DNA from: Aradus depressus
Lineage: Eukaryota > Arthropoda > Insecta > Hemiptera > Aradidae
Length of the DNA stretch: 64,000 bases
Assembly: GCA_963662175.1 (NCBI GenBank)
Contig: OY759214.1
Coordinates: 4,898,001-4,962,000 of the forward strand
Reading direction: 5' to 3'
The notes under the pieces are model-generated. The model worked only from the letters and a program-made list of their open reading frames with translations. It had not been told where the DNA came from and ran no database searches. Below are positions 41,406 through 52,635 of this stretch, piece by piece. The translations under genes were made by a program, and so were the position numbers. The stretch's first letter is position 1, and each line of letters opens with the position of its first letter.

Positions 41406-42762
41406 TTTTAATTGCATTGTGGATAGTTTGCTTTTCCTTATGGTATTCCTCTGTTTTTTGTTCCAAAATGAAATCATGAGATATTTTAGAAGGTGTTGTT
41501 ACTCCAAAAGTGATTTCGTTAGGAGTTAGTTTTAAATTGCTATTTGGAGTATTATTATAGGCTATGAGGGCAAGTTGCAGGGTTTTGTACAATGTAAAGT
41601 TTTTACTTTGGGTTTTTATTAGATTCATTGACTCGATGAGTGTGGAGTGAGCTCTGTTAATTAGGCCATTAGAGTTGTGATAATTTGGGGTAGTGAGGCG
41701 TAATTTAATGTCATTGTATTGTAAAAAGTTTTCTAACCCTTTATTGGCGAATTCTGGACCGTTATCTGTTTGAATTTCTATGGGAGCTGGGAAGTTACCG
41801 AGATAAATTTTTAGTCTGTCAATGATTTGGATGCTGTTAGTATTAGTGATCAGGTAAGCGTACAGTTTTTTTGAAAAACAGTCGATAATAGTTAGTATCA
41901 GTTGGTTTTGATAATGTAAAGTGTCCATCTGTAATCTTTCGAAGGGTTTGTTAGGAGTTGGAGTAACTTGAAATTCCGGCCTAGGGGGGTGACGTTCGTA
42001 TTTAGTTGTTTTGCAGATGTGACAGTTGTTTACGTACTTTGTAACTTCTGTAAGCATTCCTGGCCAGTAATATTTCTTTTTTAGTGATGTAAAGACTTCG
42101 TTGATTCCCCTATGACATGTTTTATCTATGTGTTTTGCGATTATTAGTTCTTGCTGTTGTTCTTGGTCTTCTATATCTTCAACCATATGGAGATATCTCT
42201 TAATTTTGACAGTAGGATAGCTGGTTTCTATTATACTTTGGCATTGTTTGAAAATCTCGTCTAAAATATCGTTTTCTATAGCTAGTTTTGCGTCAGAACA
42301 ATATATACCGTAAGTTATATTGGGATCCAGATATTCTAAACAACTTTTCTCTAAGTCTTTTACGTAAGGCCAGGCCGTGTACCATATGAGTGGTTTTTTT
42401 GTTGAGTTAAATAGTGGGATGCGTTTCGTCAAGTTGGGATTACCTCTTTTAATTATAATTTGATATTTTTCTAAATTAACGAATTTGTTTGGGTCATTTA
42501 TAATTCCTATTTGGCTGTTTGAGCTCATTTGGGAATGGGCTGTTACGAGGCTGTCTGAGTCGTCATTGTTTGCTACTGGGCAAGTTTCCGGGGCTAGGAT
42601 TTCCTCTTCAATTTCTATGTTGAGGTTTCTAGCGAACTGTTCTATATCCTCATCATTGAAAGTTTCTACAGGAGGGTTGTCTAATGATTCAAGGAATTTA
42701 TCTACTGCATCCTGGGGGTTAATTTCATTGTCTGTACTAGTGTCAAGTGCGTTACATTCTTG
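41406..42762 (-). pseudogene. Gypsy integrase body
   Basis: HHCC zinc domain: HIDKTCHRG ... CHICKTTK (about 42110-42000). Catalytic core: MDTLHY (first Asp), QTDNGPEFA (second Asp), then NGLINRAHSTL, where the family has Glu at the Asn position (AAC at 41656-41658). The core is therefore DD without the third acidic residue. A polyproline stretch encoded by a run of 24 C (minus strand) joins it to the RNase H end. BEL interrupts the C-terminal tail. Confidence 0.85.
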
Positions 42763-42785
42763 GGGGGGGGGGGGGGGGGGGGGGG
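42762..42785. repeat. 24-base G homopolymer (C on coding strand)
   Basis: An uninterrupted G-run at the RNase H-integrase junction of the Gypsy pol. It encodes Pro after the ADALSR-type end of RNase H. Its length is likely unstable both in vivo and in sequencing. Confidence 0.9.
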
Positions 42786-42789
42786 TTCC

Positions 42790-44357
42790 TCGAGAGTGCA
42801 TCTGCTACGTAATTACCTTTTCCATTTACATGTTTTATTTCAAAGTTGTAGTCTGCTAGATGGCATTTCTATCGGAGCATTTTTGCGTTCGGTTCTTTCA
42901 TATTGTGCAAATATTGTAATGGTTTATGGTCCGTCCGTATATGTATGGCCGAAAATGTTTGCATGACCAAACGATGGCTAGTAATTCTTTTTCTATTGTG
43001 CTTAGGTTTTCTTCATGTCTGTTAAGTGTTCTAGAAGCGTAGGCTATAGGAAGGTCCTTTCCGTCAAAGTTTTGTGAAAGCAGAGAGTTTTTATAGCTGT
43101 AACGTATTCTTTGTCGGAAGGGTTTATTTGTGTATCGTTTTTGAGCATATTTGTAACGGGTTTGGCAATTTTTGCATAATTTTGAATCATTTTCCTATAA
43201 TATCCAGTCAAACCTAAAAATTGTTTGATTTGCTTTTGATTTTGAGGAATAGGGAAATCACTGATAGCTTTTAATTTTGTTGGATTGGGTTGGATGCCCT
43301 TTTCTGATATGATGTGACCCAGAAATAGCAGTTCCTTTTTTGAGAAATCTGTTTTGTCCAATTGTATTTTTAAATGGTGCTTTTTAAGGAGTAGGCATAC
43401 TGTCCGAAGGTGTTTTATGTGTTCTTCTAGACTATCTGAATAGACAATGATGTCACCCATATATACTAAAACGTTTGGAATTCTTGCGAAAACGGAATTC
43501 ATGGCCCTTTGAAAAGTTGGAGGCGCGTTTTTAAGACCGAAGGGCATTCTCAAAAACTCGAAATGCCCGACTTCGGTGCTGAAGGCGGTCTTGGGTATTG
43601 ATTCAGGATCCATTTGGATCTGATGGAAACCGGAAGCCAAATCTATTGCACTAAAATAAGTGGCTCTCCCTATTTTCCCAAATGGATCTTCAATATTTGG
43701 TAGAGGGAACCTGTCGTCAATAGTTTTTTCCTTCAACTTCCTGTAATCAATAACCATCCTAACTTTTCTTTTCCCTGAGGCATCTGGTTTCTTAGGTACA
43801 ACCCATATCGGGGAGTTATAGGGAGACGTGGACCCTTGAATTATTTTATTTTGAAGAAGTTTGTCTATTTCTATTCTAATGTCTTCCCGAAAGATTTGAG
43901 GGTATCGATAATTTCTAGAATACACTGGGATGTCGTCTTTAGTTTTTATTGAATGTGTTAGTAAATTGGTTGCGCTTAATTGGTCCTCTTCTCTCTTTAT
44001 GATTTCAGGGAAGTCTGTCAGTAAATTGATTAATTTAGTCCTTTCTTCTATGTTCATGTGCTCTGTTCTAATGAAGGGATTTATTTCTTTATTTCTTTTA
44101 TTTTATTACTATGTTCATGGAATTCGTCACTAAGAATGTCAATTTCGTCTGTTTCCATTGGCTCGGGACAAATGGTCATGAGCTCCTGAGAAAGGATCCG
44201 ACATTTAACTTTATTACCATTTAGTACATAGACACCTTCTTGTATTTCGAAATTTTTCTTTTTTTTTTCTTTAATTAATCCTGTACTTAAATTATTCTTA
44301 TTATTTACTGGTAATTGTACGTAATTTACGCCTACTTGTAATTCTATCTTATTATTA
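42790..44357 (-). pseudogene. Gypsy reverse transcriptase and RNase H
   Basis: The RT frame 43044-44057 has YSRNYRYPQ, VVPKKPDASGKRKVRMVIDY, FSAIDLASGFHQIQMD (motif A), FEFLRMPFGLKNAPPTFQRA (motif B), and VYMGDIIVYS at the catalytic box, where the first Asp of the YxDD pair is Gly (GGT at 43455-43457). Then come FLGHIISEKGIQPNP and [12 protein letters not shown]. The RNase H continues in other frames ([34 protein letters not shown], about 42830-43080). It is upstream of the integrase, as usual, and catalytically dead. Confidence 0.88.
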
Positions 44358-45459
44358 TTAACCCTGGAATACTAACATAAACTTTGATATATTTGTTACT
44401 AACTATACGTCTCTCGGACGTACATGGCATTAAAAATCCATTTTTGCTATCAGAAATGATTTGTATTGAAGTTATGCGTATTATTGCGTTCAATTATTAT
44501 GCTAAAAGGTATTTTAAATGACCAACACATTCATTAAAAATATTTTTAATAACTCCTTGACAACTTTTAAAACTCTTTCCTTATTTTTAAGCAAAAAAAC
44601 ACAATTGATAGGTATATTCTGTTCAGAACCTATAAAAAAAAAACACTTAAACTAAAAAATAGGAGTCGAATTCGAATAAATCAGAGTAAGTAGAACAAAT
44701 AGTAGGTATGTGACCAACACATTCTTCAAAAATTTATTTTTACCAAGTCGGTTTATTTGATTTCCCAGTTTGGGCAGATATTTCTTGTATTGACTGCTGC
44801 ACCACGCTTGCCAATTTTTCATCTTCATCTTCATATTCTCCCGAAATGTCAAAATCAGGGTCTTGATCGGAATTATCAAAATCTTCAATATAGTCTTCTT
44901 CTTCAATTGCAGAGTCTGTTTCGCTGCAAACAGACTCATTCATTTGGCGCTCTAATTCGGCTGCTATCTCTTCAGGGGTGGTTAGTTTTTTTTTTGCATT
45001 TTTGTCCATGGTTGCGTTCTGAAACAATGCCGTTCATAAAATAATTAATATAAAATACAAATATATCCTAAAACCGTGTATCAGAGTTATGGATGAAAGC
45101 ACCTATCATTACTAATACTACGTCACAGAGACGTATAAATAAGCACCTTTATTCACTACAATACGACTGAGAGACGTAGAAAAATACACCAATCATTCAT
45201 AACAACACGTCCAAGAGACGTAGAATAATTTACGTTGAATACTAACTCTACGTCTCTGAGACGCACTATGTTATGAAAAAAATTCAGTACTTACCTGAAA
45301 TATGAAGACCGGCGGCTAGAACCCAACTAAATCAACCCAAGGCTACTCAAACGAAGCATAGCTGGAAGGAGGGGGAAACACTTCAAAGTGAAGCGAAGCA
45401 GCTGACGTTTTAAATCTTGAATACGTCTCCGAGACGTGTAGTTAGTATTCTAAGGTTAA
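44358..45459 (-). mobile_element. piggyBac-type element, internally deleted
   Basis: TTAA at 44358-44361 and 45456-45459, with ends CCCTGGAATACTAAC and (inverted) CCTTAGAATACTAAC, are the piggyBac hallmarks. The interior has one short frame with the acidic N-terminus of a transposase. The palindromic ACGTCTC...GAGACGT word recurs about six times (44408, 45120-45250, 45424). No DDD catalytic domain is present, so it needs a transposase in trans. It lies in the Gypsy pol. Confidence 0.85.
44740..45009 (-). pseudogene. piggyBac transposase, N-terminal acidic segment
   Basis: From the ATG at 45009 the frame reads TPEEIAAELERQMNES, then a strongly acidic run (EEEDYIEDFDNSDQDPDF), like the N-terminus of piggyBac-family transposases. 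It ends at about 80 residues without the DDE/D core. Confidence 0.65.
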
Positions 45460-45811
45460 TAGTGTCCTTATTGATAATATTATCCTTAATTCTAGTTATT
45501 TTGTTGTTGTGGTTTTCTGTCATAGTGTAATGAAGCTGAAACTTCCTATAGTGTGGTCAAAACCTCTCATGGTCTCATTGTCTAAGAGAATATTATATTT
45601 GTCAGAAAAAGGAAAGATATACATTTTTACCCATTTATCTATATCGAAGTATTTTTTCAAATTTATTATAATACAGTAGAACCTCTACGTAACGAACTTC
45701 TATATAACGAATAATTTATGGTTTCCAGATTTACTTTGTGAAGCTCCATTCTAGGAATAGATAATTAAAATGCACAATTTCTTTGTCAAACTTCACTATA
45801 TATTCTCAAAT

Positions 45812-45850
45812 ACTCAACTAGTTTCGCCGTGTTAAGGCATTATCAAGAGT
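45812..45850 (-). ncRNA. variant hammerhead-like motif, left arm
   Basis: The mirror of the 47735-47773 motif: ACTC, TTGATAA, a GCC/GGC hairpin, GAAA, palindromic ACTAGT, T, GAGT on the minus strand. Confidence 0.4.
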
Positions 45851-46234
45851 CACTTACAAACTGACAGAATTGGTTGACAGGGTAGAGGGTACAGTTAAGG
45901 AGGGGGTTTTTAGGTAATGACGGGGAATCCCTTGTTTTTGTTACTCTATACATTCCAATGAACAGATATTTACAAGATAATAATAATAAATATAAAATAA
46001 AAAGAAGAAAGAAAATGATATATATATAAAATCTAATAAAGCGAATCTAACAGTAAAGTGTTGGTATTTATATAGGTATGACTCATGAATTATATAAATG
46101 TAACATATAATAAATATTAAAGTGAATAAAAACAAATACAAAGAATTTAAAGGCAAATTAAAACATCAAATGAAAATTATAGTATTCTATGAATGTCAGT
46201 TGGCAAAACATTTCCACAATCATCAGACTCTTAG

Positions 46235-46552
46235 CTACTTGATATTTAAATTAAGAAGGGGGGAATGGTTCAGTTCTATTTGTTCATTTAGCATTATAAT
46301 ATCGTTATTTTTGTTCAGTTTATTTATTTCTACCGCTTCCAGTAAATTCAAAAGTGGACCTTTTTGGCAGATATGTATTATATTTGGTTTGTGTTGTGTG
46401 TCTATGGTATGTCCTGTTTCTGTGAGATGTTGGTGAAATGAGGAAGTGTTGGAGTTTGTATTTCTTGTGTGTTCCCTGTATCTAATCTTAAAGGATCTCC
46501 CTGTCTGTCCCGCGTATTTGGCATTACATTCTGGGCATTCCAATTGATACAC
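46235..46552 (-). pseudogene. inverted copy of the GIY-YIG domain
   Basis: Identical in protein sequence to the end of the plus-strand copy (from MYQLECPECNAKYAGQTGR onward). It forms the left arm of the fold-back PLE. Confidence 0.85.
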
Positions 46553-47350
46553 TCAATAACAAGACAAGACAAGATAACAAGACAAGACAATTCCTTCCTA
46601 TTTAACATATACAGAAAAGACACTTACACGGACGCCATAATCCCCAATGACTCTTACGCCCCGGAATCTCACAAATATGCATACTTCAAGTCCATGATAC
46701 ATAGATGCTTCTCATTGCCTCTAACGAACACAAACAAAAAACAAGAAATAGCCAAATTAAAGCAAATTGCAGCAGGCAATAACTTTAATACCAGTATAAT
46801 AGACAAACTAATATCTAGTAAATTAAAACAGATAACTTATCATAATATCTACCCTAAACCACAAACAGAAAAATGTAATTATTACTCTATCCCTTACACT
46901 GGTAGATTATCCCAAATAATAAAAAAGAAATTAAGTAAGCATAACTTGAATCCAGCCTTCAAATCCAACCCCAATCTGGGTAGAATATTATTTAATTCAA
47001 AAGAAAAAATAGATTTAATGGATAAATGTGGAGTGTATCAATTGGAATGCCCAGAATGTAATGCCAAATACGCGGGACAGACAGGGAGATCCTTTAAGAT
47101 TAGATACAGGGAACACACAAGAAATACAAACTCCAACACTTCCTCATTTCACCAACATCTCACAGAAACAGGACATACCATAGACACACAACACAAACCA
47201 AATATAATACATATCTGCCAAAAAGGTCCACTTTTGAATTTACTGGAAGCGGTAGAAATAAATAAACTGAACAAAAATAACGATATTATAATGCTAAATG
47301 AACAAATAGAACTGAACCATTCCCCCCTTCTTAATTTAAATATCAAGTAG
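46550..47350 (+). pseudogene. Penelope-like RT end and GIY-YIG endonuclease (partial)
   Basis: The frame reads the RT C-terminal end (FLFNIYRKDTYTDAII), a linker with YFKSMIHRCFSLPL, then GVYQLECPECNAKYAGQTGR (the GIY-YIG core; the usual second Tyr-Ile-Gly reads YAG) and SFKIRYREHTRN with its Arg. It ends NHSPLLNLNIK. The catalytic RT core is missing. An inverted copy of the last 100 codons is at 46235-46552 on the minus strand. Confidence 0.85.
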
Positions 47351-47734
47351 CTAAGAGTCTGATGATTGTGGAAATGTTTTGCCAACTGACATTCATAGAA
47401 TACTATAATTTTCATTTGATGTTTTAATTTGCCTTTAAATTCTTTGTATTTGTTTTTATTCACTTTAATATTTATTATATGTTACATTTATATAATTCAT
47501 GAGTCATACCTATATAAATACCAACACTTTACTGTTAGATTCGCTTTATTAGATTTTATATATATATCATTTTCTTTCTTCTTTTTATTTTATATTTATT
47601 ATTATTATCTTGTAAATATCTGTTTATTGGAATGTATAGAGTAACAAAAACAAGGGATTCCCCGTCATTACCTAAAAACCCCCTCCTTAACTGTACCCTC
47701 TACCCTGTCAACCAATTCTGTCAGTTTGTAAGTG

Positions 47735-47773
47735 ACTCTTGATAATGCCTTAACACGGCGAAACTAGTTGAGT
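47735..47773 (+). ncRNA. variant hammerhead-like motif, right arm
   Basis: ACTC, TTGATAA, GCC-loop-GGC, GAAA, ACTAGT, T, GAGT. Stem I would be ACUC/GAGU and stem III palindromic, as in the other PLE, but the core is UUGAUAA rather than CUGAUGA, changing the C3 and G8 positions to U and A. It may be decayed or compensated. Confidence 0.4.
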
Positions 47774-48509
47774 ATTTGAGAATATATAGTGAAGTTTGAC
47801 AAAGAAATTGTGCATTTTAATTATCTATTCTATATAACGAATTTTCTCTGTAACGAATTTTTTTTAAAAGACAAATGAAATTCCATTATAAAATGTTTCC
47901 AGATAACAAAGAAAATCTTCCATATAACGAATTAAAATGCTCCGAAAAAAAATCCAAAAAGTCATTTTTATTATTAAAATTATAATTATGTAATGGCGAC
48001 AATGGGAGAAGGGGAGGCGCCATAGAAGAACCCGCCAGCTGTCATTGAAGAAGTGCTTGATAATGTTTTCCAAATGCTAAACGATTGTGAACATTTCTAT
48101 GAGAAGTTACAAACACGTGTTCAACAAGATATTAGAAAATATTTCCCAGTTCAATAAATTACATACCAATTGATATGTATACATTTCCCTATTGCTTCGT
48201 AAAATGTAGTAAATTTTTTTGTATTTTATTATGTACATATACGTATTTCATGCAGATAAATACATATGTATGTATATTTTTTTCTCTAATTGAGTGTTTT
48301 TATTTATTTTTAACTTTATATAGGTGTATACAAAATATCCTGTGTTACATTTCATAAAAACACAAGTTAAATACATTTGTACATACTATGTATGTATTTC
48401 TATATTTTTTTTAAACTGTAAAAAAATACAATTTCTTTATAACGAAGTTTCTATGTAGCGAACTTTTACTTTGGAACCTTCAATTTCGTTATATGGAGGT
48501 CCTACTGTA

Positions 48510-48822
48510 CATTCTCCTCCTTCTCTCCTTCCTGCTGGGGTGATTATGACAAATTTCTCTTTGTATTTACGGGTGTTGTGTGATATTATTTGGGGGTTAA
48601 CGTAATTTTTACTGGAACCTGTGTCTATTAACCATGTGTTGCCATGATTATCCAAATAATATGGAAGGGTTTTATTAACTGTATTTAATTCGAATGGGGC
48701 TGAGTTAGGCTTACACAGTTCTGACTGTTGCCGGAATTTAAAAAAGATTCTTGACTGCTTCAATTTCTAATTTTTCAATCCTTGACATTAATACGCGTAT
48801 TGTGGAATTTTCTGTGGGCTCT
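48510..48822 (-). pseudogene. Gypsy protease
   Basis: The minus-strand frame contains TWLIDTGSSKNYVNPQII, the retroviral-type aspartic protease active site (DTG). The preceding frame (NSTIRVLMSRIEKLEIEAVKN, about 48760-48822) looks like the end of gag, ending in a stop, with pol continuing in the overlapping frame as in errantivirus gag-pol. The pogo element cuts it on the C-terminal side and the CR1/L2-type element on the other. Confidence 0.8.
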
Positions 48823-49377
48823 TGATATTCTGAAATGAAATGAAAATAAATTTTATTCTGGGACCGAGGTCCCCTAAGAATAAATACATGACAGTCACTG
48901 GACAGATTAACAAATAAAATGAAATATCAGTGACGAGATAAAGGTGCTACAGTAGATAAAACCAAGAGCAAAATAAATAAAACTAAGTAAAAAAAATTAT
49001 TAAATAAATATAAAATAGATAATTATGATAAAATTAAAAAATAAATAATAAATAACTAAAAAAAATAATAGTAAAAAATGAGTTAAATTACAGATTCATT
49101 AAGGAGAAATCAAGATAGGATAAATATGTCTAAATAAATATGTAGAAGATAAAATAAAATAAAAAGAAAAAACAGTATGTATATAAAAAACAAGATTATG
49201 GAGGAGGGAATCTAGCCCAGGCTGGCTATAGAAATAATTTAAGGAAAAAAATAAATAAAAAAATAAAATAAGAGGATGAAGATGAAAAGATAAATAAAAT
49301 AAATAAGAAAAAGACAAAGCAAAAAATAATAAAATATGTTAAGGAGAGGGAAAGTATGGAAGAAGGGGAATAAGAGG

Positions 49378-50691
49378 CTAATCAGAGGGAGAAGATTGTT
49401 TATTGAGGAGGAATTGGAATAGGGAGGATTTGAAGGAGGCCATGGAAGGAGAGTGACGGATGAGGGGAAGCAGGGAGTTCCAGAGGGAGGAGGCTTGGAC
49501 AAGGAAAGAGTTGTGGAAGGCAGAGGAACGATAGGAGGGGATGAAGAGGTCCGAAGGGCGGGATCTGGTGTGTCTTTGGTGGACAGAGGACTTGAGTTGG
49601 AACATTTGGTAAAGGTAGTAGGGTTCTTTGGATTTTAACATTTGGAAGAGGAAGGAACCTAGGAGGTAATCACGGCGGTAGGAGGGTTTGAGCCATTTCA
49701 ACTCGGAGTACCAGGGCGAGATGTGAGCATCTCTAGGGACATCGAAAACAAACCTGATGTGAGCATTTAGGGTTCGTTGGAGTTTGTTATCGAGTCCCTT
49801 GCTCAGATCATAATAGACCAGGCACCCGTAATCGAAATGGGGAAAGATGAGGGAGGATACGAGGAGTTGTCGGGAACTTTGTGATAGAGAGTGACGGGAG
49901 CGTTTAAATTGTGCTAGGGATTGAAAGGATTTACGGGAAATGTAGGATACGTGATCTTTCCAGGAAAGGGATTGGTCTAGGATGATACCCAGGTTTTTGA
50001 CTCTCGTCGAGTAGTTAATATCGGTGTCGTCCAGCTTTAAGTGAGGGGGGTCGAATAAGTTACTGAGGAGCTTCTTGTTGCCTAATAAAATTGCTTGAGT
50101 CTTGTCGGGATTAAGAAGGAGTTTGTTCTGTTTGGCCCAGGATGATATCGAATTGATATCATCTGATACCTGAGAAAAAGCAAGGGGAAAGTTGGAGGGG
50201 TGAAAGGATAGATAAATTTGCAGGTCATCAGCACAGAGATGGTATTTACAGTATCTGATGTGTTTAGGAAGGTCCAAAAGGAAGAGAGAGAAAAGAAGCG
50301 GAGAAAGGGATGAGCCTTGTGGGACACCTGAGTGGAGAGGAAGTGAAGACGAGGGTGGAGAGTTGGGGAACTTGACGGACTGAGAACGGTCTTCAAGATA
50401 GGACTGGAGCCAGAGGAGGACGCTATTGGATAGAGGGAGACTGGCTAGCTTGGAGAGGAGGATGGAATGGTCCACGGAGTCAAAGGCTTTGGAAAAGTCC
50501 AACAGTACTAGGAGGGTCAGTTGTCTGTTGTCGATGGCGTGTCTGAAGTCTTCTGTTAGTTTCAGTAAGGCAGTTTGAGTCCCATACCCGGGTCGAAAAC
50601 CAGATTGGAAAGGGTCCAGGAGGTTTTTGGCAAGAAGGAATTCTGAAAGTTGGGAGTGAACTATGCGTTCTAAAGGTTTGGATGAGGAGCA
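49378..50691 (-). pseudogene. CR1/L2-type RT, core and C-terminal part
   Basis: After the solo LTR the frame gives FQSGFRPGYGTQTALLKL (across a frame change near 50500), LDFSKAFDSVDHSILL (motif A), SGVPQGSSLSPLLFSLFLLD (motif B), YHLCADDLQIYLSF (catalytic A-D-D box), NKLLLNPDKTQ, VKNLGIILDQSLSWKDHV, and the C-terminal LWNSLLPLIRHSPSMASFKS typical of CR1/L2 clades. The 374-residue frame 49378-50502 is intact, but the whole ORF2 is split twice. Confidence 0.88.
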
Positions 50692-52189
50692 CAGGTGAAA
50701 GGTTTGTTTGACTGTTATTGAATATATTTACTTGTTGCCTTTCACAATAAATTAAAAAATGAATAAAATTTTGAATAATAAAAAAAATTTAAGTTAATTA
50801 ACTCTATAATTTCAAAAATAAAATAATCTACCATATGGTTGAGTGAAGCTCTTAAAAAAATGAAAAACATATGTTATAAATAACTCTGTAAAATTTTCAA
50901 ACTACGTTACTTGCACCAATCCAAAAATCCAAAAGTCTCCCGGTGTGATTCTGAAAATTAAGATTATTAAATATTGTGTCCCGATAACGATTGGCGCTTA
51001 TCTCAAAGGTGTTGATTCGCAAGGCCTATGAGTTTTGAAATGTGAATTTCATTGAGAGAGATTTTGGGGAATTAAAAAGAAATTAAAACATGGTTATGAA
51101 TTTACAAAAATTGGAAAAATTTATTTATAATTTGCTGATCAGCCATTTTAAAAAAATATAAAGGTTACTCACGTTCATGACGCCATTGAACTAAATTAAA
51201 AATTAACATTATTTACATACAAATATTAAACAAAAAAATTTACATCCTCCATCAGTTCGCCTCTTTTCAATGTTACTTTACATTCTATTCCACTTTCCAC
51301 CACTTTTTCAAGAGTTATAACTTTTAAATTAGACACCTCGGAACACAGGTTTGTCCTATACAAAGACTGGAGGACAACTCAACTACACCTTCGAAATGGT
51401 AGCTTGATATTGTCTTTCCGTCGCTGTTTTGTTTTCTTGAACTTGATAATTTTCAACTTTACAAAGTTTTTTGCGTCTTCTTCCTTCGTTTCTTTTTCTT
51501 CTTTCTTATTAAATATTCTTTTAATTTTCTGCGGTTTTGATTTTCAATTGGACTCCTACTTTTTTCAAAAACAGTATTCAAACTTCGGTGAAATACACTT
51601 TCGGATCATTCTACAGCCTTGGATTGGATCCGTCCTCTATGATTGGATCATTTTTGGAACAGGCTTCCTTTTCAAAATTTTGAGCTGGCTTTTCCATCTG
51701 ATGTGGGCCGTTTTTCTCTTCTTTTTCTTTTTCCATCTCTTCTTAATAATTGACTGTCTTGTTCTAAAAATTTTCAAAGCCTTCTACCGACGAGTTTTTT
51801 AACTATTGATCTTTTTTTTAATTTTGCTCATAATTTCCTGAAATTTTCTTCATTCCTTCTTCTTTTAGCTGTTTCATTTTGTTCCTGGATGTGGAATTAA
51901 TTTTTCCTGTAAATTTAGTTTCTTTTTGAAGTTGATTGGTTTCTTAATTGATGTCCAAAATGTTCGTTGATAATTGTAAGGTTAGGCCTAAAGCCACTTT
52001 TTATTTACTTTTACTGTATTTTATTTCTTTTTAAACTTGTTTTGTTCTTCAGATTTCCATTTTCTTTTCTTCTTTCTTAATTTTCTTTCTTCTTTTACTT
52101 TGATTTCGTCTTCTAAATTCGGTTTGATAAAAAAAATATATCGTGGCTAATAACAAGCCTTGGCAACGGGCTTGTTTATATTACACAGG
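50692..52189 (-). mobile_element. solo LTR of family B with CAGG target duplication
   Basis: TGAAAGG...ATTACA at 50696-52185 (1490 bp), flanked by CAGG at 50692-50695 and 52186-52189. It matches the LTRs at 52636 and 58038 almost throughout but differs in the last 60 bases (AATAACAAGCCTTGGCAACG) and the first 30. It was left by recombination between two LTRs of a former full element. Confidence 0.93.
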
Positions 52190-52631
52190 AGAGAGACTGG
52201 GCGAAAATCTTTCGGAGCTTCAGGATTAGGGACCTTGTTGAGAGGGAGTACAAAGGCTTCTTTCCAGGCGGAAGGGAAGACGGAGTTTTGAAGGGAGAAA
52301 TTATAGATATGATAAAGGATGGGGAATATGACTGGTAGGCAAGCTTTAAGGAAGAGGAGGGGGATGCCATCAGGGCCAAGGGCATTAGAGCGACTTTTTA
52401 GGATTATCTGGAGGAGGGTGTCGGGATAAATATAAGAGAAGAAAAGTTTATTTGGATCGAAGGATTGTGGATTTACTATTGGAGCTGGAGAAACAAGTGG
52501 GAAGTTAGGACGAGTGACAAAAAAGGAATTTAGAGTATCGGGAGAGAAAGTAGAGGGAGAAGGAGGGTTTTTGGGAGAACCTAACGAGAGCTTCCGAAGA
52601 GCTGCCCATCTTGACTTGGCGTTAGGTGCCT
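52190..52631 (-). pseudogene. CR1/L2-type RT, N-terminal part
   Basis: Minus strand: ALGPDGIPLLFLKACLPVIF (the GPDGIP motif), NSVFPSAWKEAFVLPLNKVP and EAPKDFRPVSLL, i.e. RT domains before motif A. The solo LTR separates it from the core and the full family B element separates it from the endonuclease. Confidence 0.82.
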
Positions 52632-52635
52632 CCGC

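Larger units (their letters stand above)
45757..47826 (+). mobile_element. fold-back Penelope-like element (0.8-kb inverted arms)
   Basis: The sequence from 45757 (TAGATAATTAAAATGCACAA) to about 46550 returns in inverted form from 47826 down to about 47030 with hardly any change: the antisense 104-residue frames 46122-46436 and 47149-47463 are identical. The unique centre (about 46550-47030) starts with a CAAGACAAGACAA filler and codes the region before GIY-YIG. Each arm holds the GIY-YIG 3' half plus terminus. Boundaries in the pogo element are clear, but a target duplication is not. Confidence 0.85.
45672..48509 (-). mobile_element. pogo/Tigger-type element (TA duplication) containing a PLE
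   Basis: CAGTAGAACCTCTACGTAAC at 45674 and its inverted relative CAGTAGGACCTCCATATAAC (minus strand) ending at 48507 are pogo-type termini, each followed by ATAACGAA-like iterations and flanked by TA. Inside are no recognisable transposase motifs, only AT-rich sequence and the PLE. It lies in the Gypsy between protease and RT. Confidence 0.82.
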
